In this document: positions 1 through 9,832 of the stretch, piece after piece | Numbering within the stretch: position 1 is the stretch's first letter | How the letters are laid out: the number at the start of each line of letters is the position of its first letter | Assembly: GCA_947495555.1 (NCBI GenBank) | Contig: CANLZI010000001.1 | Span: 1,278,861 to 1,342,860, forward strand | Source: an uncultured Erythrobacter sp. | GTDB lineage: Bacteria; Pseudomonadota; Alphaproteobacteria; Sphingomonadales; Sphingomonadaceae | Direction: 5' to 3' | Length of the DNA: 64,000 bases | The notes under the pieces: generated by a model | Database searches by the model: none | What the model was told of the DNA's origin: nothing | Seen by the model: the letters and a program-made list of their open reading frames with translations, nothing else | Translations under genes and position numbers: made by a program

Positions 1-448
1 TGAGCACCTGGCTGACCTTCAGACCGCCTTCCAATTTGTAGGACAATGTCATGGCGTTGCCCGAAATCGTCCCTTTAACCGGGCTGGTCGCATCGCTGAT
101 GGTACCGGTCACCTTGCCTTCGCCGGCCTCGCGCAGACGCCACGTGCGATTGCGAACCGGGTCATCCCCGATCTCTACCGTTTGCGTGATCATCAAAGAA
201 CCATCGGGCTGTATTGTGCCCACGCTGACAGCCCGCGTTTGTTTGGCAGAGGACATCAATTCCTTGATATTGCCGCGGCTGACCGTGGTGCCGGTAAAGA
301 ACGCAACCGGGGCAGCCGATGCAGATGCCTTGGCCGCGCTAGTCGCCGCCTGTGCCTGCAGCGGCGCCTCACCAACCGCTGGCACCCAGCCCAGAACCAA
401 CCCGAATAGCGCCGTCGCGCTGGCGGCTTTCACCCAAGAATATGTCAT
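1..448 (-). CDS. Secreted protein resembling DUF3833-type lipocalin-like proteins, 3' end outside window
   Basis: The reading frame starts at an ATG at 448, with GAGGGG about 10 bases upstream, and runs off the left edge of the window, so only the first ~149 residues are visible. The first ~35 residues look like a signal peptide (WVKAASATALFGLVLG followed by an Ala-rich stretch). The rest is beta-rich, with a pattern of short strands such as GTIQPDGSLMITQTVEI and RTWRLREAGEGKVTGTISDA, which resembles DUF3833-like proteins. No catalytic motif is visible and the function is unknown. The opposite-strand frame at 51-512 is its shadow. Confidence 0.6.
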   Translation of the reverse strand, partial: MTYSWVKAASATALFGLVLGWVPAVGEAPLQAQAATSAAKASASAAPVAFFTGTTVSRGNIKELMSSAKQTRAVSVGTIQPDGSLMITQTVEIGDDPVRNRTWRLREAGEGKVTGTISDATSPVKGTISGNAMTLSYKLEGGLKVSQVL

Positions 449-633
449 TATTTATGCGCCCCTCGAAGAACCGTCTGCCCGTTTGGGGCATGTCCTGATT
501 CTCTGCAGATGAGTGTCCTATGCTTTGCATTGAGTGTAAAGCTGTTTGGCCAGTCTTGTTAGCAATCAGACACCGCATAAACCGGCAAGCCCAGCGTTTG
601 AGGGCGCGAGCAAAACTCTCTAAGCTTACCCAT

Positions 634-1104
634 ATGACGCATCCCAACAATTCTATCACCATCCTGGTTGATGCTGACGCCTGTCCGGTCAAGGAAGAGG
701 TGTATCGCGTGGCCGACCGCTTTAAAGCGCAGGTCCGCGTGGTCAGCAATTCGCCTTTCGGAATACCCGACAATCCTCGCATCAAGCGCGTGGTGGTGGA
801 CGATGGCTTTGACGCCGCTGACGATTGGATTGCCGACAATGCCACCCCCCACTGCGTGGTGATCACCGCCGACATTTTGCTGGCCGAGCGGTGCCTTAAG
901 GCGGGCGCAAAAGTGCTCGCCCACAATGGCAAAGTGTTCGATGCCGCCAGCATCGGTAGCGCGATTGCGACCCGCGCCATTATGGAGGATTTGCGCGCTG
1001 GGATGGACGGGATCGGCGGCGGCCCTCCCCCCTTTTCCAAGGCCGACCGATCGCGCTTCCTCCAGGCCCTCGACAAGGAAATGATGGCCCTGTCGCGCGC
1101 CTAA
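634..1104 (+). CDS. YaiI/YqxD family protein (UPF0178, DUF188)
   Basis: This 156-residue protein begins with the family signature ILVDADACPVKEE and ends with the conserved GGPPPFSKADRSRFLQALD segment, both typical of UPF0178 proteins of about 150 residues. The family has a PIN-like fold with conserved acidic residues and its biochemical role is unsettled. The frame is open from 520, but the family N-terminus matches the ATG at 634 (MTHPNNSITILVD), so that start was chosen. It is followed 57 bases later by the lipocalin gene on the same strand. Confidence 0.9.
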   Translation: MTHPNNSITILVDADACPVKEEVYRVADRFKAQVRVVSNSPFGIPDNPRIKRVVVDDGFDAADDWIADNATPHCVVITADILLAERCLKAGAKVLAHNGKVFDAASIGSAIATRAIMEDLRAGMDGIGGGPPPFSKADRSRFLQALDKEMMALSRA

Positions 1105-1161
1105 GCTCGCGTACGTCGCGCCCAATCTGGAACCTCTTTGGGCGCAGCGGATTGTTGAGCC

Positions 1162-1755
1162 ATGACCCATCGCAATCCCCGCACCACCTTCGCCTCCTCT
1201 GCAATCGCTGCTGCCAGCCTGTTTCTGGCCGGCTGCGTCGGCTCTCCCGGCCCCGTCGGCAATGCCAGCGTGCCCGAACCGGCCAAGCCTGTCAGCCTGA
1301 ACGAGTATCTGGGCAAATGGTACGAATATGGCCGTTACGAGGCCCCGTTTCAGGAAGGGTGCGAGGCGGTGACCGCGGAATATTCTCTGCGCGATCCCTC
1401 CGACCCAGACACCAGGATCAAGGTGGTCAATTCGTGCCGCAAGGGATCGCTGGATGGCGAATTTGATCAATCCACCGGCAAGGCCAAGATCGTTGACGGC
1501 AGCGACGGCGCAAAGTTGAAAGTCAGCTTTTTCGGTCCGTTCTATGGCGATTACTGGGTGCTCGATCGCGGGCCAGCGGGCGATGACGGCTTGTATGACT
1601 GGTCAATCGTTGGCGAGCCGAGCGGGCGCTATTTGTGGATGCTCACGCGCGAGCCTCAACCCGGCCCCGAGCTTCGCGCGCAGCTGGAAGCGCGGGTCCG
1701 CGAGCTGGGCTATGACTGGAGCCTTGTAAGGTTGACGCAGCAACCAGCGGGCTGA
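1162..1755 (+). CDS. blc: Outer-membrane lipocalin lipoprotein, Blc type
   Basis: The 197-residue protein has a signal peptide ending in a lipobox (FLAGC, Cys25), so it should be lipidated and anchored in the envelope. The lipocalin signature GKWYEYGRYEAPFQ is at about residues 51-64, and YWVLDR plus the later YLWMLTREPQP follow the bacterial Blc pattern. Blc-type lipocalins bind lysophospholipids and fatty acids and help maintain the membrane. The C-terminus is a little longer than E. coli Blc. The ATG at 1162 gives a good signal sequence. Family is clear; ligand is inferred from the family only. Confidence 0.9.
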   Translation: MTHRNPRTTFASSAIAAASLFLAGCVGSPGPVGNASVPEPAKPVSLNEYLGKWYEYGRYEAPFQEGCEAVTAEYSLRDPSDPDTRIKVVNSCRKGSLDGEFDQSTGKAKIVDGSDGAKLKVSFFGPFYGDYWVLDRGPAGDDGLYDWSIVGEPSGRYLWMLTREPQPGPELRAQLEARVRELGYDWSLVRLTQQPAG

Positions 1756-1856
1756 ATTTCCGCGCCCGGTTCAGGCATTTTGCCGAATTCATGCGTGTTA
1801 ATGGTGAAACAGGCGTAGGATCGATTTGGAGCCTTCCGCTCCGATTGGAAAAAGCC

Positions 1857-1988
1857 ATGGCCAAAGGCCAACAAAAGAAGAGCCGCGAAGCACGCAAGCC
1901 CAAAAAGGAAAAGGTGAAAACCAACGCCTCGCAGCCGTCGCAAAAGCCCGGCGGGATCAAAGGCCTGGAGAATATGAAAAACAGCTAG
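1857..1988 (+). CDS. Small basic protein of unknown function (43 aa)
   Basis: This is a 43-residue lysine-rich peptide beginning MAKGQQKKSREARKPKKEK, with GGIKGLENMKNS at the C-terminus. A GGAAAA stretch lies a few bases before the ATG at 1857; the frame is open upstream to 1791 but without a better start. Such short, highly charged proteins occur in sphingomonads as conserved hypotheticals. I cannot assign a function. The basic composition would be compatible with nucleic-acid or ribosome binding. Confidence 0.6.
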   Translation: MAKGQQKKSREARKPKKEKVKTNASQPSQKPGGIKGLENMKNS

Positions 1989-2317
1989 CTTGGATTTGTG
2001 AGACGTTAGGCGAGCAGTAAGCCTCGGGGGTGCAAGGGAACGGGTATTATTAGCGCCCTCAATCGCCGGGCGCAGCGCGTCCGCGCTGCTTGGCTTTCCT
2101 CGCATGGGCTCGGGCGGCCTTTGGCCTTGCGAACCCTAACGGGTTCGATCACGACCAAGCCAACTGTCTTGCACCAAGAAACTTGGCGCTGCCTTTCAAG
2201 TAGAGTGGCGGAGCACGGCGAGCGACTAGCGAGCCGCAAGCGCGAATGCGCGCCCGCAGGCCCGTCAGGGCCGAGGAAATCGCGCCTGCGGATGCAGGTG
2301 CATGAAACAAAAATCCT
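1989..2317. other. Hairpin-rich intergenic region without a supported gene
   Basis: No convincing coding frame lies here. It contains several short inverted repeats: an 8-bp stem GCAGCGCG/CGCGCTGC near 2067-2085, AACCC/GGGTT near 2133-2146, and GCCAA/TTGGC near 2158-2188. The composition is GC-rich with repeated GCGAGC-like units around 2216-2245. It could be a dispersed intergenic repeat or hold a small RNA; the sequence alone does not decide. Confidence 0.4.
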
Positions 2318-2692
2318 TTACCTGATCACCACATTCTCGCTGTTGGCGAACATGCGGCTGCGGGCAAAATCGATAAAGCGCGCTTCATCTTCCAGCAGGA
2401 TCGCAGCATGTTTGCGGGCTTCTTCGGTCGGCTCGCCCGATCCAAAATCATCATCGAACCACAGTTCGGCCACGCCGTCGAAATCCTCGCCGTCACCATG
2501 GTCGATGCCGCGCGCCGCTGCGCCAGCCATGATCACCGCATGGTCATCGGTGTGGCACTGAACATAGCGCTTGATACCCAAATGCTCGGCTGCAGCTTTG
2601 ACCAAAGGCGCATGGTCATCGCGCCAGGTGCGCTGAAATTCCTCGCGCGAAAGCGATGGGAGACGACGCAAGCAGAATGTGAGTTTGATCAT
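2318..2692 (-). CDS. EthD domain-containing protein
   Basis: The 124-residue protein starts MIKLTFCLRRLPSLSREEFQ and continues with WRDDHAPLVK, the usual opening of EthD-type dimeric alpha/beta-barrel proteins (first strand, then the F-x-x-x-W...H motif). GVAELWFDD in the middle is the second family hallmark. The family is named after a protein needed for ether degradation in Rhodococcus, but most members have no known substrate. It is a single gene with no operon partner here. Confidence 0.85.
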   Translation of the reverse strand: MIKLTFCLRRLPSLSREEFQRTWRDDHAPLVKAAAEHLGIKRYVQCHTDDHAVIMAGAAARGIDHGDGEDFDGVAELWFDDDFGSGEPTEEARKHAAILLEDEARFIDFARSRMFANSENVVIR

Positions 2693-2753
2693 GATCAGAT
2701 GAGCCCAATTATTTGAAGTGTTTTGGAAACCAATATTGTATTAGCATAGCACG

Positions 2754-3383
2754 ATGGAATTTCTTCAGGACCACCCATTCGCATTCGTAATTGTGCTGGC
2801 AATTGGTGCCTTTTTGGGAATGTTTGTCGAGCGTTTGGTGGAAACGCAAGACAAAGAGAAGCGCAAGGCCTATTGGAGAGGCCGAAGATCGGCTGGCGGC
2901 AAATGGACCAAGACGAAGCGTGGGGCGAGGACTACGTCACCTGAGCCGGGTTCAACAGACTTCGCTGCCGATCAGCTCAAGCTGGTAAGCAAAGCAAAGT
3001 TCACCTCGCGTTCTTTACTCAACAAGTCGGAGGCAAAGGTTTTCGATGCGCTCGATACTGCGGTCATCTCCCGCAATTCGGGCTGGCAGGTCATGGCGCA
3101 GGTGTCGCTCGGTGAATTTTTGGCAAGCCCCGACAAGAACGCCTATTTCGCGGTCAATTCCAAGCGGGTGGATTTCGCCCTGATGGATGAGAGATGCCAA
3201 GTGGTTCACGCGTTGGAGTACCAAGGTTCAGGTCACCATACAGGCAACGCCGCCGCCGCGCGCGATGCGGTGAAAAAAGAGGCGCTACGCAAGGCTGGCA
3301 TTGGCTATCATGAGATTGTCGCCGGGCATACGACACCGGCAGAGCTTAGGGCTCTAGTGGAGAAATTGGTTCCGGCGGGTTAG
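2754..3383 (+). CDS. DUF2726 protein with an N-terminal membrane anchor
   Basis: The 209-residue protein has one hydrophobic segment at residues 9-27, then a basic linker. The C-terminal part runs LLNKSEAKVFDALD ... VNSKRVDFALMDERCQVVHALEYQGSGHH ... KKEALRKAGIGYHEI, which matches DUF2726. That domain resembles endonuclease-like folds (D-x-x-L...E-x-Q with a Lys further on), so nuclease-related activity is possible but unproven. The ATG at 2754 gives the membrane helix at the N-terminus. A degenerate repeat follows just after its stop. Confidence 0.8.
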   Translation: MEFLQDHPFAFVIVLAIGAFLGMFVERLVETQDKEKRKAYWRGRRSAGGKWTKTKRGARTTSPEPGSTDFAADQLKLVSKAKFTSRSLLNKSEAKVFDALDTAVISRNSGWQVMAQVSLGEFLASPDKNAYFAVNSKRVDFALMDERCQVVHALEYQGSGHHTGNAAAARDAVKKEALRKAGIGYHEIVAGHTTPAELRALVEKLVPAG

Positions 3384-3393
3384 CCACCGCTAC

Positions 3394-3423
3394 CGTCATC
3401 CAGAACTTGTTCCAGGCTGACGG
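3394..3423. repeat. Degenerate copy of the GTCA...AACTTGTT...TGACG repeat
   Basis: The 30 bases CGTCATCCAGAACTTGTT plus CCAGGCTGACGG resemble one arm of the structured repeat at 16666-16755, sharing CGTCA, GAACTTGTT and an imperfect hairpin. It lies in the short gap between two convergent genes, a usual place for such repeats. Confidence 0.45.
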
Positions 3424-3455
3424 CCAAAGCATTTGCCGAGGAAACCAACTAACCC

Positions 3456-3926
3456 TTACTTCTCTGCATTCACTGAAACCCGTGCAACCACTTTTATCTC
3501 TACCAAGGCACCCGGGATATAGAGCGCGTCGATATCAATCGCGGTCCATGCGGTGAACGGCGCCTTGAGGTAACGATGCTTTACCGTGACGAAGGCCGTG
3601 CCAGATGCGGCCAGATCGGTGTGGAAGCTGGTCACATCGACCACGTCTTCCCAGCTGGAACCGGCTCGCTCCAACGTCCGGCCAATGGTCTGGAACGCCT
3701 CTTCAATGGCTTCCTCATCGCTCTGCCCTTCTTTGGCAGGGCCGGCAATCACACCAGAGATGTAGACCGTGCCGCGATCAATCACAGCCTCGGAAAAGCC
3801 GAACTGTTCGTGCAGTGCCTTGGCCGCTGCATCCTCAGGCATGAGCACCTGTTTGGGCTCGTGCGCGCTAGCTGAAGCGGTCGCGGCAAGTGCCGCCAGT
3901 GTCAGGCTGGATAGTGCGATCTTCAT
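3456..3926 (-). CDS. Exported RidA/YjgF/Rid family protein
   Basis: The protein has 156 residues. The first ~21 form a signal peptide (MKIALSSLTLAALAATASASA), so it should reach the periplasm, unlike cytoplasmic RidA. The rest follows the Rid fold: VYISGVIAGPAKEG, then DEEAIEEAFQTIGRTLERAGSSWEDVVDVTSFHTDL, and ALYIPGALVEIKVVA at the end. RidA itself hydrolyses reactive enamines and imines using an Arg near the C-terminus (R-V-E-I-E-V-I); here that position reads ALVEIKVVA, without the Arg, so deaminase activity is doubtful. Its start overlaps the preceding membrane-protein gene by 4 bases (ATGA), so the two are probably co-translated. Confidence 0.85.
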   Translation of the reverse strand: MKIALSSLTLAALAATASASAHEPKQVLMPEDAAAKALHEQFGFSEAVIDRGTVYISGVIAGPAKEGQSDEEAIEEAFQTIGRTLERAGSSWEDVVDVTSFHTDLAASGTAFVTVKHRYLKAPFTAWTAIDIDALYIPGALVEIKVVARVSVNAEK

Positions 3927-4453
3927 TCGGTTTTCCCTTCGGTTGCATCGACAATTTCCGGTTCAGGTTCGGGCAGTTCCTCGATCACCTCCGGTGCCGT
4001 TTCGACGCATTCAGCATCGTCTGCTGTTTCTATGGGCCCAACATCATCATCGCTCTCAAGCCGGGCTTTCCGCCGCACATCATACAAGAAGTAGAGCGAT
4101 CCCAGCATGATCAGAGTCGCCACCACCGCCGAAATGTTGCCCGGGGCAAAGAGCTGGTCGAACCGGATGATCTTGAGCGGGCCGCGATCAGGATCGAGAT
4201 AGGTGCGCGGAAGGAAGGTGCTGCCCATCGCAGCGAAAACAACGGCCCCGTAAAGCGTAGACAAGTTGAACACCACGAAGACGATGGAGGCGAGCCATGC
4301 CTGGAAGCGCGATAGTTGGGCGCCGATGGTATATGCCATGACGAGAAACCCGGTCACAACGGTGATGGTGATGCCGCCACTGATTAGGCTCAACTCGAAG
4401 TATTTGGCGGCGACGGAGAATAGCTCAAGCCGCATAAGTTCGGGATCGATCAT
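3923..4453 (-). CDS. Membrane protein with acidic C-terminal tail, unknown function
   Basis: The protein has 176 residues. Three hydrophobic segments are visible, at about residues 22-45, 50-77 and 106-125. The last ~45 residues are strongly acidic (ESDDDVGPIETADDAE, later LPEPEPEIVD). I do not recognise the family. It precedes and overlaps the exported Rid-family gene by 4 bases, so the two form a unit. It starts at the ATG at 4453. Confidence 0.7.
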   Translation of the reverse strand: MIDPELMRLELFSVAAKYFELSLISGGITITVVTGFLVMAYTIGAQLSRFQAWLASIVFVVFNLSTLYGAVVFAAMGSTFLPRTYLDPDRGPLKIIRFDQLFAPGNISAVVATLIMLGSLYFLYDVRRKARLESDDDVGPIETADDAECVETAPEVIEELPEPEPEIVDATEGKTE

Positions 4454-4550
4454 GGCACCACCCCCCGTTTGCCTTATCTCAAATAGGTCGACTCTTCTGC
4501 CTTAACATACAAATCCCCGCGATCGCGGTACTTCTCGCTCATTCCTGGCA

Positions 4551-5093
4551 TCACTGCGCCGATTGCGCGGCGGCGAGCGCTGCCAGGAAGGGCGCATAAT
4601 CGATGTGATCGCGGTGCTCGACAACCTTGCCATCCTTGGTCGTGATTGTGATGACCATGGGTGCCACGCTTTCCACAATGTTGCCGCCGCCCATATCAAT
4701 GCCCCAGTCCAGCGCGCCTTCGTAAATGGCGACATCGCCTGCGACAAAGCGCCGCTCGACCTCGAACCGCATATGGGTGATCGCGCTATAACCAACGCGG
4801 AACCGTTCCATCATGGCGGCCCGGCCTTCGGACAGGACCGGCCCGAACACGCGGGTTGCGGTGGGGTCATAGAAGCTCGCATCTTGGGCCAGCAACGGCT
4901 CCAGCGCGTCCCAATCGCGCCCGACATAGGCGTTAAAATAGGCCTCGGCCACGGGCGCGGTGATGGCTCCGGCCTGTTCATAGGTCAATGGCTTGGCGGC
5001 TGGCTCAGCCTGTTGCGCAGCGGCAGGGCCCGCCCATGCGACCGAGGCTGCGGCGAGACCTATGCTGGCGCATTTGATGATGGAAAATTTCAT
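4551..5093 (-). CDS. Secreted SnoaL/NTF2-like protein downstream of thiC
   Basis: The protein has 180 residues with a signal peptide (about residues 1-26, AWAGPAAAQQA). The mature part has the NTF2-like pattern: a helix, then YFNAYVGRDWDALEPLLAQDASFYDPTA, a strand-rich middle and MVITITTKDGKVVEHRDHIDYAPF at the end. This is typical of SnoaL_2-type proteins with a small-ligand pocket. The ATG at 5093 lies three bases after the thiC stop, so it should share the thiC transcript and its TPP riboswitch. No catalytic assignment is possible from sequence. Confidence 0.8.
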   Translation of the reverse strand: MKFSIIKCASIGLAAASVAWAGPAAAQQAEPAAKPLTYEQAGAITAPVAEAYFNAYVGRDWDALEPLLAQDASFYDPTATRVFGPVLSEGRAAMMERFRVGYSAITHMRFEVERRFVAGDVAIYEGALDWGIDMGGGNIVESVAPMVITITTKDGKVVEHRDHIDYAPFLAALAAAQSAQ

Positions 5094-5096
5094 GTG

Positions 5097-7181
<2,085 letters not shown>

Positions 7182-7228
7182 TCACTTGATGCCCGATCCC
7201 CGCCCTGTCGCACTTATCCCAAAGTGGC

Positions 7229-7831
7229 TTATCCGTCTTGCTTCGCGGCCACCGATACGCACAGCGCCAGCAGTACCGTGGCCAGCACGCCCGAGCCACC
7301 AGCCAGTGGCATCTCGCCAAACACTGTGCGACCCATCGCCATGGAGGCAGCATTGGTAATCATCGCGACTGCGCCGACCAGCGCTGTGATGCCGCCGAGC
7401 GCTTTCGATCCCGCATTCATCTTGGCCATGCCGAACACAATCGCGGCCAGGCCGAGCAGGATCTTGGCTGCATTATACACCATGAACGAGAACGCGACGA
7501 TGCTGCTGGCGGCTGGCGCCACGCCCTCTACCGCGCCCGCTGCTTCGCGGAATGGGCCGAACATGGTCAGGCCCACACCCACCTGCACCACATTGAGCGC
7601 CGCGCTGAACGCAATCGCTGAAAAGCCCAGGCTGAACCGCTTGGCTTCGACCAAGGCAGAGCCAGCAAAGGCTGCCAGCAGAACGAAGATCAGCGCCTCG
7701 GATCCCCACAACAGCTGCCGCGGCACGTCGGCCTTGGCAAGATACAGCGCGGTATAGGCGGCCTGCGTGATGGCCGCCAGGATCAGCAATGCAGCGATCA
7801 CCTGGACCGTGCGTTTCAGTGAGATTTCCAT
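7229..7831 (-). CDS. Polytopic membrane protein, unknown function
   Basis: The 200-residue protein has about six hydrophobic segments (for example residues 9-28, 43-61, 67-86, 110-132, 144-161 and 176-193) separated by short loops. There is no transporter signature I recognise. It starts at the ATG at 7831 and ends about 90 bases before the thiC riboswitch on the same strand. Because thiamine transporters are often next to thiC, such a role is conceivable, but this gene lies upstream of the riboswitch rather than under it, so nothing ties it to thiamine. A 7-bp inverted repeat lies in its leader. Confidence 0.7.
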   Translation of the reverse strand: MEISLKRTVQVIAALLILAAITQAAYTALYLAKADVPRQLLWGSEALIFVLLAAFAGSALVEAKRFSLGFSAIAFSAALNVVQVGVGLTMFGPFREAAGAVEGVAPAASSIVAFSFMVYNAAKILLGLAAIVFGMAKMNAGSKALGGITALVGAVAMITNAASMAMGRTVFGEMPLAGGSGVLATVLLALCVSVAAKQDG

Positions 7832-7850
7832 AGTTTCAGTCCCCGTTTTC

Positions 7851-7878
7851 TGTCGAACATATTGTAACCAGTTCGACA
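7851..7878. promoter_or_regulatory. Inverted repeat upstream of the 7229-7831 membrane protein
   Basis: TGTCGAA at 7851-7857 is repeated as its exact reverse complement TTCGACA at 7872-7878, with 14 bases between. It lies 20-47 bases upstream of the start codon, where an operator would sit. No known consensus is recognised. Confidence 0.35.
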
Positions 7879-7956
7879 GCAGAAGGGCACTAGTTACCTC
7901 AATTCCGGGCTACCCACCAAGTAGCTATGCAGATTGGATTACGCAGTCGATTAAGG

Positions 7957-8334
7957 CTAGATACCTGCGGCCCGTTTCTCAGTCGGGGTCAGCACGCCAT
8001 CGGCATTGGCATCCAGCTGTCCGAACACAATCTGATTTTGACGCAGAGCCTCGGTCCGGGCAGAGCGGCGCTGGCTCTCGATAATTTCTTCCGGCACAAC
8101 AAAGCCGCTGCTATCCAGATCGAGCCGGGCAAACTCGGCATCCATCTGTCTGATGAAGGTCGCCCGATCAATCGGATCACCCTGGGCAGACTGCGTTTGA
8201 GCGGGCGCTTGGGCCGTCTGTGTTTGTGGGACTGGATTGGCGGGCGCCTCTTGTGCAGAAACAGCGCCGCTTGGCGCCAGCCCAATCGTTACAATCGCCG
8301 CAGCGGCGGATAGAAGTGATGTTCGCATAGGCAT
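7957..8334 (-). CDS. Secreted EF-hand calcium-binding protein
   Basis: The protein has about 125 residues, with a signal peptide (RTSLLSAAAAIVTIGLAPSGAVSAQ), a low-complexity Gln/Ala/Pro linker and two EF-hand loops: DLDSSGFVVPEE and DANADGVLTPTE. Both have the Asp-x-Asp/Asn-x-Ser/Asp-Gly pattern and a Glu at loop position 12, so both should bind calcium. The start is uncertain between ATGs at 8334 and 8328; a TTG at 8343 is less likely. Small secreted EF-hand proteins of this kind are common in sphingomonads with no known partner. Confidence 0.85.
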   Translation of the reverse strand: MPMRTSLLSAAAAIVTIGLAPSGAVSAQEAPANPVPQTQTAQAPAQTQSAQGDPIDRATFIRQMDAEFARLDLDSSGFVVPEEIIESQRRSARTEALRQNQIVFGQLDANADGVLTPTEKRAAGI

Positions 8335-8430
8335 TTGATACAAATGCTTCAGGCTTGCGTCCAGTCCAACTGGCCAGGCCGCGCCAACCGAGCTGCTGCC
8401 CCTGCTCCAACAATGGTCATCCCAAGTGGA

Positions 8431-9714
8431 TCAGTTGATCACACGGCCGCGCGCCATCACCCAGGAAACATCCTCCAACACCGTCACATCATCTTGCGGG
8501 TTGCCGCCCACCGCGATCAGATCAGCGGAATATCCCGGCGCAATCCGGCCAATCTCACCCTCAAGCCCCAGCACCTGTGCCGCGATTGTTGTGGCGCTGG
8601 CAAAGGCCTCTTGATCGCTCATCCCGCCCTTACGCATCAGCGCAAATTCGTCGGCATTTTGACCATGTGGGAACACGCCAGCATCGGTGCCGAACGCGAT
8701 CTTAACGCCCCATTTCCGGGCCCGTTCCACAATGCTTTCTGCATAGGGCCCAACCGCGCGCACCTTGTCCTCGACCACTGGGGTATAAAAGCCGGTTCCA
8801 AGGTTTGTCTTGATCCCTTGGAAGGCCATCAAGGTCGGGACCAGCACTGTCCCGTTTTCGCGCATCACCTTTGCCGCCTGTTCGTCAATATAGGTGCCAT
8901 GCTCAATTGTCTGAACGCCCGCCCGAGCCGCCGCTTCGATACCCCGAGCGCCATGCGCATGGGCGGCAACTTTGAGGCCAAGCGAGGTCGCTGTATCGAC
9001 AATCGCTTTCATCTCCACAGCCGAGAAATGCGCTTCCAATCCACGGCCTTGTTGGCTCAGAACGCCGCCGGTGGCTGTGATCTTGATCAGATCAGCACCA
9101 TATTTTGACGCAAGGCGCACTTTTTCCGCGCATTCAACCGCGCCGGTGCAGGTGAAATCCGTGCCGAGCGCATCCCCCACATGTTTGAGGAAACGCGACG
9201 TCTTGTCACCATGCCCGCCCACAATGGCGATGGTCTGGGCCGAGGTAACAACCCGTGGCCCCGGGACCAAACCCTCCCGTGTTGCCTGCCGTAAGGATTG
9301 CGTTACCTGATCGCTGCGAGAACCCACATCGCGCACCGTTGTAAAGCCTGCCAGCGCTGTCAGTCGGGCATTCTTGGCCGCAATCAATGTATAATATTCG
9401 GGCGGGGTTACTGTGGAGCGCCAATATTCGCCGCTGGGATCACCCGACAGATGGGTGTGCAGATCGATCAAACCAGGCGCTACGGTCTGCTCGGTCAAGT
9501 CGACAGTCTGACTGGACCCATCCACCAAGGCCCAACCGTCCAATATTTCTACAATCTTGCCATCGGTCACCACAATTGTTGCCGGGCCGCTGGGCGCACT
9601 GTCTGCATCGGCCACAACCGAACCAGCATGAATGGTAATGGTTTCAGCCATGACTGGCGTGGCCAGCAGCGCCACCCCCCCTGCAAAGCCGGCAAGTATA
9701 GAACGCAATTTCAT
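8431..9714 (-). CDS. Secreted metal-dependent amidohydrolase (imidazolonepropionase/prolidase-like)
   Basis: The protein has 427 residues, with a signal peptide (MKLRSILAGFAGGVALLATPVMA) so it acts outside the cytoplasm. Metal-binding motifs of the amidohydrolase superfamily are present: LIDLHTHL after the first strand, then the carboxylated Lys region LIKITATGG, HAHGARGI, IEHGTYID and FGTDAGVFPHG. This subgroup includes Xaa-Pro dipeptidases acting on small peptides. The start was set at the ATG at 9714, preceded by GGGAGAGAGC; the open frame to 9729 uses a TTG inside that ribosome binding site. It is divergent from crtY. Confidence 0.9.
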   Translation of the reverse strand: MKLRSILAGFAGGVALLATPVMAETITIHAGSVVADADSAPSGPATIVVTDGKIVEILDGWALVDGSSQTVDLTEQTVAPGLIDLHTHLSGDPSGEYWRSTVTPPEYYTLIAAKNARLTALAGFTTVRDVGSRSDQVTQSLRQATREGLVPGPRVVTSAQTIAIVGGHGDKTSRFLKHVGDALGTDFTCTGAVECAEKVRLASKYGADLIKITATGGVLSQQGRGLEAHFSAVEMKAIVDTATSLGLKVAAHAHGARGIEAAARAGVQTIEHGTYIDEQAAKVMRENGTVLVPTLMAFQGIKTNLGTGFYTPVVEDKVRAVGPYAESIVERARKWGVKIAFGTDAGVFPHGQNADEFALMRKGGMSDQEAFASATTIAAQVLGLEGEIGRIAPGYSADLIAVGGNPQDDVTVLEDVSWVMARGRVIN

Positions 9715-9832
9715 CAAGCTCTCTCCCAATTGTATGCTCGATCATGAACCAGATGCTCCGCAATAGGCAAGTGCAACTCGGCCCGCGAAGGTGATTGCCC
9801 CAGATGGCGCGCTGGCCTAGGGCCGCAGTCCT

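Noticed and set aside
2006-2239. 77-residue open frame on the minus strand in the 2.0-2.3 kb gap
   Set aside because: No ribosome binding site or domain; it runs through the hairpins and looks like a chance frame in GC-rich DNA.
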